Positions 9,122 to 18,549 are shown, numbered from the stretch's first letter. The stretch: DNA of 21,593 bases from Nemertoderma westbladi (GCA_032718475.1 JAUCBJ010007176.1:1-21593), one strand, 5' to 3'. A program made the numbers and translations. The notes: a model not told the origin generated them from the letters alone.

Positions 9122-11334
9122 AACTACTACTAGGATCGGCATGCTGCATTGCAGCTGCATTTTTAGGAATGCTGTGCCGGCTTGTCAACAAAATTGCACC
9201 GCCACAACTCCCTATCACCCATGACATTTGCTAGGTCATCCGCATCTTTAAGGCCAGTGTCCTTTAAGATGCGTCTCAAGAAAGTCATGGGCTGTCCACC
9301 ATGCTTATTCACTCCATGAGGCTGCCAAAGTACAAGATTATGCACTGGCTGGTCCTCACGGCGAAAGCAATGTCCTGCAAAGCGGAGGCGATTTTGTTCT
9401 AGTGTCAAGCTTGGGGGAACCAATGAGACACCTCCAATGTTATATAGTGTCTGGTTGGAGATGTGTGCATTGTACTTGACACAATGAACCCGGCGTAGCA
9501 TTCTTGTGAATGTGCCATCCAGAGATTTGGTGTCCTCAGCAGTTAGAGCCCAGCATGGACTCCCATAGAGGAGTACTGGAACTACTGCTGCTCTAAATAA
9601 TCGGACCTTAAGTTTCCGATTAATTCTCGGTGACTTCCAAATCCTGGAAAGCCTATTCAAGGCTGCCCATGCCTTTCCCTTACGTATTCGAAGGTCCTCA
9701 CCTGACTTCCGGATCCATGATCCCAGGTAACAGAAGTCATCCACATGCTCAAGCATACCATCTTTTCAGCTTATGCTCATCCGATCAGAGACTTGCTGAG
9801 GACTTTCAAAGTTAACTGTCAAAATTTTGGTCTTTCTGGAGTTAATAAAAAGACCAACACTAGAAGCAGCATGTTCTAATGAGCTGAGGAGCCGTTGGGC
9901 TCCCTCTAGTGATTCTGAGAGTACTCCTAAGTCATCAGCAAAGTCTAGATCGGTTAGGTACTTGGCAGGATTTCCTCGACTTCTGGAGCCAGTAGGTGGA
10001 ATTATCATCACCCCATCATCATTATGATGATCTAAGGACTTGCGTAGAACATAGTCAACAACAATTATGAACAAGAATGGTGCAAGTGTGTCTCCCTGGA
10101 GGACGCCCCATAACACTTCAAATGGTTCTGTGTTACCGTCAACAGTAGACACAAATGTTGTCGAACCATCGTATACTGATCTGATTGCTGCAATAATTTC
10201 ATCAGGAATCCCATATAATGAAAGTATGCTGAACATACGTGAGCGAGAGACTGAATCAAAGGCCTTGAAGAAGTCAACAAAGATAACAGCCAGATGCCTG
10301 TCTTTCTTTTTTGATAACTCTTCAATTATCCTTCTAAGTGCCAAAATGGGCTCCATGGTCCCACGACCTTTACGGAACCCATTCTGATTTCCACGGAGCA
10401 GTCTCTCAATGGGATCCCTGATGCGATTTAATAGAATTCTATTGTATAGCTTTGCAGCAATCGAGATCAATGAGATTCCCCGAAAAGAACCATAGAGTGT
10501 TAGGTTGCCTTTCTTGGGAACTGGCACCAACTTATTTGTTTCCATTTCTTGTGGAACTCTTGTTGTTCGGTACATGTCTACTATGATGGGATAGATGAGT
10601 TTTAAACACTCAGGTATTTTAAAGACCTCAGGGGGAACACCATCTACTCCACTGGCACGATTGGTCTTAATGCTCTTTGCAGCAGCTTTCACTTCTGCAA
10701 AGGAGATATCACCAATGGGAATATCTGGGAGTACAGACTCAGACACTTTTACTTCTATAAAGTTATCAGGCAATACCCTCTCATTATTGAGGAGCTTTTC
10801 AAAGTGGGCCTTCCAACCATTGAGGCGATTGGCTGGTGATTCAGCCTTAACCTTGGTGGTTGGTTGGCTTTTTCGACCAGCAAGCAAGTTGATCGATCTC
10901 CATGCCTGGGATGATTGCCTGCTGTCGTCAGCATCATTGATGACATCAACCTGTTGGTTTATTAGCTCCTGTAAATTAACAGAGTACTGCCTGTTCAGGG
11001 ACCTAGATGCAGCCGTAACTGCATTCTTGGCCGCTGTAGTCTGTTTGAGTCGGGACTCTTTCTGCGCCTTGTAGAGGTCATTTCGGCACTTCTGAATTTT
11101 GTTGTCAGTCCAGGGGGCCCGTTTCCTGTTTCGAGGGTATACAGGAACTGTTTCTGCAGCTGCTAACTTAACTGCCTCTGTGAAGGCAGTATAGCCCTCA
11201 CAGCGATCTGCCGCCTCAGAGGCAAGAACCTCATACCTGTTGCTCAGCTGTATTGTGAAGCTGGATCTCACACTTGGCTGTTGCAACAGAGAGGACCAGT
11301 CATGCCGCGGCAAGGCAGATTTCGTTGTTCTGCT
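9122..11334 (-). pseudogene. RTE-like LINE, RT and C-terminal domain, one in-frame TGA (LINE D copy 2)
   Basis: A single minus-strand frame runs from about 11334 to the stop at 9163-9165, interrupted only by a TGA at 9766-9768. From the N-terminal side it shows the region after the endonuclease (LPRHDWSSLLQQP, LSNRYEVLA), a basic linker, LNGWKAHFEKLLNNE, NRASGVDGVPPEVFK, KLVPVPKK, FRGISLISIAAKLYNRIL, GFRKGRGTMEPILALRR, motif A FVDFFKAFDSV (about 10252-10285), GVLQGDTLAPFLF, catalytic LDFADDLGVL (FADD codons 9931-9942) and FINSRKTK. After the TGA come HVDDFCYLGSWI, VPVLLYGSPCWALT and LRFAGHCFRRED. The endonuclease is missing (5' truncation). The 3' end is a short AGT repeat at 9123-9131. Apparent residues upstream of 11334 look like flanking DNA. 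This is by far the best preserved coding trace here; the TGA makes an active copy unlikely. Confidence 0.9.
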
Positions 11335-11341
11335 GACAGCT
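11335..11341. repeat. Candidate 7-bp target duplication, 5' side of LINE D copy 2
   Basis: GACAGCT, identical to 9115-9121. Confidence 0.4.
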
Positions 11342-11390
11342 GACACCAGACAACCGGTAGGCCTATTGCAAAGAAAAATATAAACTAGAA

Positions 11391-11434
11391 TAACCTGCGC
11401 TTTTAATTTTAGTTTATTGTTTTGGTTAGAATAA
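11391..11434 (+). repeat. Direct repeat, copy 1
   Basis: TAACCTGCGCTTTTAATTTT then TTTATTGTTTTGGTTAGAAT matches 12103-12164, where 18 extra bases (including a second TTTATTGTT) are present. The two lie about 710 bp apart in the same orientation. Confidence 0.65.
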
Positions 11435-12102
11435 CTTTCCAATCTGACATTCTCCTTGGTGGCACGTATACCTGCTACATAACCTTATGATGTGAGCTGT
11501 GTCGTGTACTGAGGTGTAAAGGTTTACACCCACAGCACCTACAACACAGGGCTCCTAGTTACACCGATAGCCATCGGTCGAAATGTTTTTTTTCACCAAA
11601 AAGTTAAACCTCAAGGTTTCAGAGTGGCGGCCCAAACCTAACCTGCGTCCAGACCCCACCCGGTGTCTCGAATATTAAATAATAATCCTTATAAAAATAA
11701 CCCACGTACAGCGAATTACAGCCAGTTAATCAACTCTTGCTATCGAATACCCCAGAAAACCTCTTTAGGCCGCCGAACGAACGCCGAGCGCTTAACGCCG
11801 TTGGCCTACCCCTTTGAATGTAAGAATAGTAGCACTTTTATTTACTGAATGAAGAAAACTACCTCATCGATAATGCAGTTCCCTAACCTAGACGTTTAGC
11901 TGGATAATGGTTTGTGACGCTCGCTTGCTAACTTAATCACTTAATGGCCCACTATAAAATTGCGAGTCACGGCTGCAAGGCAAATTAATTTATCATATCT
12001 TCATAGCACGCCTAATCATTTTCCTGGCATTCGAACCTGTTAGTGGGATGTAAACGCTATTCAAAAAGTCATCAGTTGACCAAACAACAAAATATGAATT
12101 TG
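11435..12102. other. Unassigned sequence between direct repeats
   Basis: No gene recognised. The first 240 bp are GC-richer and hold an 18-bp perfect palindrome (11513-11530, GGTGTAAA arms with a GG centre) and a small CCGAT/ATCGG hairpin at about 11563-11576. This looks like part of another repeat. The rest is mixed-composition DNA with a 61-codon open frame (11663-11848) of no recognisable identity. Confidence 0.4.
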
Positions 12103-12164
12103 TAACTTGCGCTCTTAATTTTTGTTTTCTTTATTGTTCTCGTTTATTGTTTTGGTTAGAATAG
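12103..12164 (+). repeat. Direct repeat, copy 2
   Basis: Partner of 11391-11434 (see that entry); the longer of the two copies. Confidence 0.65.
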
Positions 12165-12859
12165 AATCCAATAAAACGTGTTACTTTACTTCACTCTTTT
12201 ATTTTTATAACATACAGAATTATGTTTGTCTGTCTCTCCATGGTTGATGGAAATTTAGTAATATTTATGAAATTTTTAAAAAAGCATGCTTGCGATTACA
12301 ATACAAAGATAATTATAAAATAGATTCCACTCGTGAACTCTCCTTATATAATACAATGCCAATTATCTTATCGAAAGCTCGAAACTACTGTAAGCGTGGT
12401 GTGTCTGTCCTCAACTACGAGTTTATTATTGTAATAATTTATTAATATAAATAAATAAATTATTATAAAATAAATTAAATATTTTGGTTGTGAAATGTTA
12501 CAGGGCATAGCGATCTGAGATATTTCATATATATTTTATTATGAGAGGAAGAAGAACATACAACGTTATTTACTATATATGTAACAAAATAATTGTTTTC
12601 GGGTTTAACTTGGAAGCCTCCCCAAATAGTTGATATACAATTATATTTAAAATTATTTCCATGGTCATGGTCATTCACCCGTCTTTAGTTAGAAATTTGT
12701 TTGCATGAAAGACAGTTTAGTTTAGTTTAGTTTTTACTGATTTATTATCTCTTATCTGACTGGGGTAATAATAAAGGATAGGATAAATGGAAGCAAAGTC
12801 TTACAGTAACAAATATTTCCCCGTCACCCTAGCATGTCTTAAGTATATGATATATCAAA
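12165..12859. other. AT-rich spacer
   Basis: No gene. Includes an AT-rich TAA/AAT stretch at 12425-12480 and a short (TTTAG)n run at about 12716-12732. Confidence 0.6.
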
Positions 12860-12908
12860 GGGGGAAGTTTGGATTCACTGCATAAATGCAGTTCACCAAA
12901 CTTCCCCC
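12860..12908. other. 49-bp two-step inverted repeat (strong hairpin)
   Basis: Outer arms GGGGGAAGTTTGG (12860-12872) and CCAAACTTCCCCC (12896-12908) pair over 13 bp. Inside them ACTGCAT (12877-12883) pairs with ATGCAGT (12886-12892) around an AA loop, with small unpaired shoulders between. A third AACTTCCCCC follows near 12921. It may be the remnant of a fold-back element; no flanking duplication was seen. Confidence 0.75.
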
Positions 12909-13648
12909 GAATGCACACTGTAACTTCCCCCTTCCCCCAAATATCCACTGTTGAATTAATTTGAAGCGATATAATAAGTATAAAATTGTGCAAGTTTTTA
13001 ATTGTGTGGTCCATTTGTTATTTGATCTCTATTTATTATTTAAAGTGCATTTAATATCACACTGGTTTTTAGAATATTATACTATACAACCTTATGTTTT
13101 ATTAATTTACCCAATCGAAGCCTCATAAGGGCCGGTTATTTGTACACATATCCCTAATGCGCTCAGTATGGTCCAAACAACATGTTAATATGAAAATAAA
13201 GTATCTGCAAAGAAAAGAACCCAATACTATATAATTTGCCCTTATTAAAAAATTTGCACTTTTGCACACTTATTTGTAAAAGTGCACTTTAGCGGATCGT
13301 AAAGGTGGTTCCTATTTAACACACTTATGTCTATCCTCTACCGATCTACGATGGTGCATGATCAAGTGTCAGTCGCTAAAAGTGTCAAAAATCCAATTTA
13401 ATAAATCTCGATATTTGCGATTTTGGACCATATTATGGACATTTTAAGTCACTTTATAGACATAAAAAGTTAAACAAATGTTACGATTATAGTTAGAAAT
13501 CATTCCAAACTACATTTTAATCCAAAAAATAAAATTCTACGATGAATAGAACTGAATGGAAATAGAAGTGTTTGAAATATCGAAAAAATGTTCACTATTT
13601 AAGTGCATTTTGCACTAAGTGCACATAAGTCTTTTCCCAAGGTTTAGG
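12909..13648. other. AT-rich spacer with GTGCAC-rich hairpins
   Basis: No gene. Contains an 8-bp inverted repeat GCACTTTT (13256-13263) with AAAAGTGC (13278-13285) and several GTGCAC/TGCACTT words up to the left end of the next transposon. Confidence 0.5.
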
Positions 13649-13921
13649 ACGCGATGCACGCATACAGTGTTAATTTTATTAGAGGCCGGTTTTTTCTATT
13701 CAGTGTAGGCCTAATTACTTTCATTTATAGAAGAAAACTTCTCAATTTCTTTTCATTGTTTTTAATGCGAACGTTTTTAATGTTTTTAATTCGTATTGTT
13801 AACATCCTAATGTTTTATGTTTTATGTTTGTCTAATGTTTTAATTTATATTTTATGACAATTTGCTAGTGATAATTTTTTAGTACAAAATAACTAACTGT
13901 TGAAAGATATTCGAAATAACC
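13649..13921 (+). repeat. Left terminal inverted repeat
   Basis: Pairs with 14973-15217. It runs from ACGCGATGCACGC inward to TTCGAAATAACC and contains an extra ATG/TTTT-rich stretch absent from the right arm. Confidence 0.85.
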
Positions 13922-14115
13922 TTTGAAATAAATTGTGTGAAATAACTGACTGTATCTACCACTGAAACCGTACTCCTAACAAAATATACGAGCCACAATA
14001 TTTCGAAATATGTATAATCTGCACGGAGGCGGTTTTTATACGTTTATCCCAGAGTACAGTTAGACTTGTTAGACTTATTATTGTTTACTGGAAATTATAC
14101 TGATTATTTACTGAG

Positions 14116-14190
14116 AATAAGTCAAAGAACTTTGTGCGTAATGTAATCCCAGGCCTAATGGCTGAAAAACTTTACTTTTCACTTAATTTT
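14116..14190 (+). repeat. Dispersed fragment shared with 16099-16169
   Basis: AATAAGTC, ACTTTGTGCGTAAT, CCC(A/T)GGCCTA(A/G)TGGC and TTTACTTTT occur in the same order in both places, with a 5-base gap. Possibly the end of a SINE or LINE. Confidence 0.65.
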
Positions 14191-14280
14191 TATCCACAAT
14201 AAGTGTTCATTTTCGATAACACATTTATCTTACAGTAAGCTCATATTCAACAGAGTCTCTCTAATTTATGTTTATTGCAG

Positions 14281-14790
14281 CCCTATTGGCTCTTCAGTTT
14301 TCTCTTCTTCCTATTGTTAGTCTCTATATCTCTGTCATTAGCCGCTTTATTGCTGTAGAACTTGGAGAGTCCCTTCATCATTATATTGCAGAGTCTGTGA
14401 ATAATACCTGCCTTCCAACCATTAATAGCACTCATTATCGACCATGGTATTGTCATATATGATATCGACAAATCACCCCATCCGGGTTGTACATCCAATA
14501 TAGCGCCGTTTGGTAAGTGACAGAGAAGCACAGGTTAGATGAAATATGTCTGCACATGGAATTGAAAGCTTCGCTCTAGAGACCATGTTTGTGAAGTCAC
14601 ACTCTGGAAGTTGTGAACAATCTGAAACACCAAAGCTGAGACACCAATGGGCAGTTGTTCCTTGAAGCTGAAGGTGATATAGCCACATGCATACATCAAA
14701 ACGCTTTTCTCTGTGTCACTAATGCTGTATTCTTCGTTTTCAAGGACGTAGTCAATATCTTCCAGTTCATTATTAGTTAATTTGCTTGTA
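14281..14790 (-). pseudogene. Transposase C-terminus, frameshifted (P/THAP9-like suggested)
   Basis: Three minus-strand frames join into one decayed protein end. The first (down to 14535) has NNELEDIDYVLENEEYS, then VLMYACGYITFSFKEQLP. This resembles the V-L-x-Y-x-(A/S)-G-Y-(I/V) motif of P-element and THAP9-like transposases. The next frame (about 14473-14640) has FTNMVSRAKLSIPCADIF, which resembles the R-G-(G/K)-L-x-x-P-S motif that follows in such proteins. The last frame (to 14283) ends in a basic NNRKKRKLKSQ tail. The catalytic acidic core and any THAP DNA-binding domain are absent. It lies inside the long-TIR element, which fits its role as that element's own transposase. Family assignment is tentative; hAT-like relatives share similar C-terminal motifs. 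Confidence 0.45.
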
Positions 14791-14966
14791 AGCGGATTCA
14801 ATTCCACTTCATTACCCACCAGAAAATAGGCTAGTGGCATTTTAGCAATATGTTGGGGATACGAGATTACCAATATCAATCTCGTATCATAACCAACATT
14901 GGGGGGGGGGGGGGGGGGGGGGGCGACACAAGCCCCAAAGCCACAGAGAGGGGTTAGAGGTAAACC
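14787..14966. repeat. Dispersed module, copy 2 (with 23-G tract)
   Basis: Partner of 216-385. The GATACGAGATT hairpin is here a perfect 11 bp. The G tract is 23 bases (14901-14923) against 12 in copy 1. It ends about 6 bases from the inner edge of the right terminal inverted repeat. Confidence 0.75.
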
Positions 14967-14972
14967 TCACAT

Positions 14973-15217
14973 GGTTATTTCGAATATCTTTCAACAGTTA
15001 GTTATTTTGTACTAAAAAATTATCACTAGCAAATTGTCATAAAATTTAAAGTACATTAGGATGTTAGCAATTCAAATTAAAAACATTAAAAACGTTCGCA
15101 TTAAAAACAATGAAAGGAAATTGAGAAGTTTACTTCTATAAATGAAAGTAATTAGGCCCACACTGAATAGAAAAAACCGGCCTCTAATAAAATTAACACT
15201 GTATGCGAGCATCGCGT
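14973..15217 (-). repeat. Right terminal inverted repeat
   Basis: Inverse complement of 13649-13921; outer end reads GCATCGCGT. Confidence 0.85.
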
Positions 15218-15270
15218 TATTGAAGTTATTGATGTTTAAAAATAGTCACTCGAAAATTTCAAATTCTTTT

Positions 15271-15345
15271 GGTCACACATAGTCTAGTGGTTATCAATCA
15301 CGTTAATGAAACCTAAGTTCGCGGGTTCGAAATCCAATATTGACC
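15271..15345 (+). tRNA. tRNA-like sequence with A and B boxes (pseudogene or SINE head)
   Basis: The length is 75 nt. TAGTCTAGTGGTT at 15280-15292 fits a Pol III A box, and GGTTCGAAATCC at 15323-15334 fits a B box. The ends GGTCA and TGACC can form five acceptor pairs. The anticodon stem and T stem are poorly paired, so this is not a functional tRNA; no anticodon is assigned. A tRNA-derived SINE head is the likeliest reading. Downstream sequence is T/A-rich. Confidence 0.45.
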
Positions 15346-16098
15346 ATTCTTATTTTTTTGCAAAAAAAAATTATTTTTATTTTTTCACTAAAATCGCTCT
15401 AACTTCGATTCTGGAGGTCCAAATTCAATAAAATTGGTATATTCTTTGCCGTAATTTTTTTCTTAATCTTTTGAGAAAGGGTTATTTTTGGCCCCAAAAA
15501 AATTAAAAAAAAAGGGCCAAAATAACGCGATATTTTTCGACCCTTAAAATTCGTAATTTTAATTATATATGTTAAGATAAAAGATAGCGGAGTTAATTTG
15601 ATACTTTTTACAGGTACTTTTGGCGCAATACGCTAAATTATAAAGAAGTAGCGATTTGTTAAAAAAAAAAATTTATTCGTCCCTTTTTATAAATATTATA
15701 TTTCACACGATCGTCTGCCGGTCCAGTTTTATAATACATCCGGCGCTGTAATTAACGCTGTTAGATAGATAATTTAACGCACTATAAGTCTGTGTAAACA
15801 AATCTCCCGTAAGTTAAGTAGTTTTCGAGCTAGACGATTTCCCGCGAAGCGAGTTTGAAGCGCGAAATTATAATTTTGGCCCTCATTTTTTTAATATCAT
15901 CCTTGGAGCAAAACCGATAGCATATTTGAATTCCCCGTATGGATATTGACTGTATAGAATGTACCTTAACCAACTAAAGTTAAAAATAATTGGTTAATGC
16001 TGAGCCAGGGCGCATCTCTGCCTTGCATCCTTAAGTGGTAGCTAAATGAGTACTGGAGTTTCCTCTGGGGAGTAAAGTTCTGGGGGGACCTCATTGGA
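15346..16098. other. AT-rich unassigned sequence
   Basis: No gene. Includes an imperfect inverted repeat TTTGGCCC / GGGCCAAA around an A-rich loop (about 15487-15519). It may be the body of a tRNA-derived repeat that starts at 15271. Confidence 0.4.
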
Positions 16099-16169
16099 AA
16101 TAAGTCGTCAGACTTTGTGCGTAATCCCTGGCCTAGTGGCCGAAGAAAATTTACTTTTACTTCACTTTT
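16099..16169 (+). repeat. Dispersed fragment shared with 14116-14190
   Basis: See 14116-14190. The preceding ~100 bp (GGTAGCTAAATGAG, TGGGGAGTAAAG) look like part of the same short interspersed element, but only the tail is duplicated in this window. Confidence 0.6.
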
Positions 16170-16547
16170 GACGCAGGTAAATCTGTAAATTGTTTATTCG
16201 ATTTAAAATATCAATATCTATTGTGTTTCATTTGACCACTGTAATCGCTTTTTGTATAATCAGGCAGTGGTTTTGCTCACTGGTTTAATATACTGATAAG
16301 AAGTAATTATTCTGATATATTTTCACAATTTGTTTTCTTTTAATAAAACTTTAGGGTTGAGTTAAAGTATCTCTATACGGTGTCTGATTGCACGGCCAAT
16401 TATTACCATTTCTTTTAAACTTTTCTGACACATAACAACTCTGAACACATGTAGTTAGTTTCTTTATAAATAATATCTTTAGTAGAGTTGCAAGTTGCTC
16501 CAAAGTGCAACGATTGAACTAACTCCGGCCATTGGTCTGCTTACTAG

Positions 16548-17304
16548 TTTGCTTTCCTGGATGAATGCAGAGACAAGTTTGATGTTTATGAGCAGAAAGC
16601 CATGGATCGCTGTGGGAATAACTCCTACAGATCTGAAACCCGACGGGCACCCAGGCGCAAGAAACATGTTGGTGATGGAGCTGCTGAAGACGCAATGAAA
16701 ATGAAAGGGATGACGAGCCAACAGAAATTCAAGGTCAACAGTCAACACCTTCTATGTAATTATTGATAAATTGCAGAGTGCGTTGCAGAAACGCATTGAT
16801 GCATATTCATTTGTGTTAGAGCGTTTTGGTGTTCTGTCGGAGTTTACCACCATGTCTGATAAGGATATCGATACTGCTATCGCCAGACTTGTTAAAGTCT
16901 ATCCAAACGACCTCTCATCCGATTTTCCCTCTGAATTTCGGCAGTTTATCAACTGGTATAAACTGCAGGATAAGGCGGACCACGGTGGCGATGACAGAGT
17001 AATGTCAACCGGAAGCGCCCAGAATATTTTCCGTCTGCTCCATACCACTGGCGTTCATCAAGCGTTTCCAAACACGGAAGTGGCACTCCGAATATACTTG
17101 GTGCTAATGACCACCAATTGTTCCGGAGAACCCACGTTTTCCCATCTCAAAGGAATAAAAGATGTGAAAAGATCAACAATGCATCAGCGACGGCTTGTTG
17201 TTTTGGCACTCATGTGCATTGAATGCGAGTTACTACGTGAGATTGACTTCAGTGCTCTAATAAACGAATTTGCAGCAGTGAAAGCTCGTAAGGTAACATT
17301 TTAA
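16548..17304 (+). pseudogene. hAT transposase C-terminal half (ZMYM-type), frameshifted
   Basis: Frame one (16548-16766) reads FLDECRDKFDVYEQKAMD, then a basic RRAPRRKKH stretch and KFKVN. The frame is broken by a tandem GTCAACA duplication (16734-16747). Frame two then reads TFYVIIDKLQSALQKRIDAY through to the TAA at 17302-17304. Its end contains FPNTEVALRIYLVL, then EPTFSHLKGIKDVKRSTM and LALMCIECELLREIDFSALI, the hAT C-terminal dimerisation region (usual form ERSFSKLK-IK-RSTM). The E-R-S of that motif is E-P-T here. The N-terminal BED/TTF zinc finger and catalytic acidic residues are not found. A possible intron acceptor (TACTAG) precedes 16548. Resemblance to the ZMYM1/TTF-type branch is strong by eye. 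Confidence 0.85.
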
Positions 17305-17333
17305 CAATCTTACAGAGTAGTATTGTTTTTTGC

Positions 17334-17590
17334 CTTAAATTGATCAGTGCAATATAGTGATACGAACTTGGATACTTTATATTGTGAACCACGGCAATTT
17401 AAATACTTGTTGTGTTAATTTAATATAAATATATTAAATTTAAAAGTTAATTTCTACTTTTTTAACATTACTTAATTCCAGAATAATTGTTAATTGTTAT
17501 AATAATACTTAAATTGATCGGTGCAATATGATATGAAATACGAACTTGGATGCTTTATATTATGAACCACGGCAATTTAAATACCTGTTA
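17334..17590 (+). repeat. Tandem ~174-bp repeat, 1.5 units
   Basis: 17334-17410 and 17508-17590 match closely: CTTAAATTGATC(A/G)GTGCA, TACGAACTTGGAT(A/G)CTTTAT and GAACCACGGCAATTTAAATA. The offset is 174 bases. It lies just after the hAT transposase stop and may be subterminal to that element. A short GTTAAT-like run follows at about 17597-17625. Confidence 0.7.
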
Positions 17591-17640
17591 ATGTAAAGTG
17601 TTAACTGTTAATGTTAATGTTAACGTATTTAAATTTCCTT

Positions 17641-18173
17641 GATTTTAAATCGGGCCGTCGCGCCTTTGCAGTGTCCGGCCCAACCCTGTGGAACCAGCTA
17701 CCGCGGCACATTCGCCTCACTCCAACAATAGATGAATTTAAATCACTGCTAAAAATGCACCTATTTAAGACAAGTTATTCTTATTAGTTCATTTTTTCAC
17801 ATTTTTCGTTTTAACATCGCCATTTGTTTTAACCCCGCCAACATTCGTTTTAACTCATCTTTATTTGTTTTACCCCGCCAGCGTCGTTTTAATTCATCCT
17901 TCATTTGTTTTTCAACGCCAGCATTAGTTATAAACTCATACGTCATTTGTTTTATAGAACTCGTCGGCGTTTGTTTTAACTTGTCCTTCAATAATTGTTT
18001 CAACTCGGCCAACAACCCATTGTTTGTTTTAACTCAATACTTGTCTGTTTTTAATTATGACATATTTAGTTTTGCTTCATTGATTGCCTTTCGTGCAGCG
18101 CCTAGAATAATTAGTATCATTTTTAAATAGGCGCTATATAAATTATACATTATTATTATTATTGTTATTATTT
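17641..18173 (+). pseudogene. LINE 3' end with (ATT)n tail (LINE E, CR1/L2-type)
   Basis: The frame 17641-17787 encodes SGRRAFAVSGPTLWNQLP, then HIRLTPTIDEFKSLLKMHLF and a TAG stop. This is the canonical extreme C-terminus of CR1/L2-type LINE ORFs. A roughly 250-bp 3' UTR follows, made of degenerate repeats. The element closes with TAGGCGCTATATAAATTATA (18129-18148) and (ATT)n to about 18173, a 3' end shape common to these LINEs and their SINE partners. Everything upstream is missing, as usual after 5' truncation. Confidence 0.85.
17797..18045 (+). repeat. Degenerate ~40-bp minisatellite in LINE E 3' UTR
   Basis: TTTGTTTTAAC followed by CC(G/C)CCA(A/G)CATTCG-like and TTAACTCAT(C/A)CTT half-units recurs about six times between the ORF stop and the 3' tail. 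The minus-strand Lys-rich open frame here is a by-product. Confidence 0.6.
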
Positions 18174-18409
18174 TACTACATTGTAAATTAATTCAAAGTT
18201 AAATTATATAATTTACTTTTAAAATGCAAAATTTATTTAGTGTTCTAATTCGCAGCGTTATGTCAAACTACGTAGTTACACTTACTTACTATGTTATAAT
18301 AATTAGTATTTCAGGTTTAAATTTTTTAAATTTAGTTTATATATGTTCTATCGCAATAAGATTTCCAGTATTTCTGTGATTTTGCAGCTTTTTATCATTT
18401 CAAAGGATT

Positions 18410-18492
18410 TGTGGGAAAATATAAATTTTCGGGCCATTTCTTGAAATTGTGAAAATGTGCCTTAAGGGCACCAAAGGCTTAATCCGGCACTG
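18410..18492. mobile_element. Possible right terminus of the hAT element
   Basis: GGGCCATTTC, GGGCACCAAAGGCTTAATCC and final CCGGCACTG (to 18492) look like the right end of ZMYM-type hAT transposons, which often finish in ...CCGGCCCTG. If so, LINE E (17641-18173) is nested between the transposase and this end. I found no matching left end, so this rests on pattern memory. Confidence 0.3.
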
Positions 18493-18516
18493 AATGCTAT
18501 TGTAGAAAGCTGGCAA

Positions 18517-18549
18517 CCGGTATAGTACTGTACAGTAGTACTTTACCGG
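18517..18549. other. Hairpin, 13-bp arms
   Basis: CCGGTATAGTACT (18517-18529) pairs with AGTACTTTACCGG (18537-18549) with one mismatch, loop GTACAGT. A second small hairpin, CGCTGCT with AGCAGCG, follows at about 18559-18580. Confidence 0.7.

Larger units (their letters stand above)
13649..15217 (-). mobile_element. DNA transposon with ~250-bp terminal inverted repeats, decayed
   Basis: The left end 13649-13921 is the imperfect inverse complement of 14973-15217. For example GAGGCCGGTTTTTTCTATTC on the left matches GAATAGAAAAAACCGGCCTC on the right. The arms differ by substitutions and one ~28-bp length difference. The outer boundary is ACGCGATGC; I could not see a convincing target duplication. 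The interior carries a frameshifted transposase C-terminus (14281-14790, minus), the dispersed module copy 2 next to the right arm, and a fragment shared with 16099-16169. Long arms plus a degraded gene indicate an old class II element. The superfamily is unproven. Confidence 0.8.

Noticed and set aside
10595-11074. 159-codon plus-strand frame
   Set aside because: Antisense shadow of the LINE D copy 2 reverse transcriptase frame; no motifs of its own.
13654-13857. 67-codon hydrophobic plus-strand frame
   Set aside because: Lies entirely in the left terminal inverted repeat; not open in the matching right arm, low-complexity T-rich sequence.
14901-14923. Poly-G tract as a functional G-quadruplex
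   Set aside because: Plain homopolymer inside a repeat module, with length differing between copies; no evidence of function beyond replication or assembly instability.
17797-18015. Lys-rich minus-strand frame (72 codons)
   Set aside because: Arises from the degenerate repeats of the LINE E 3' UTR.
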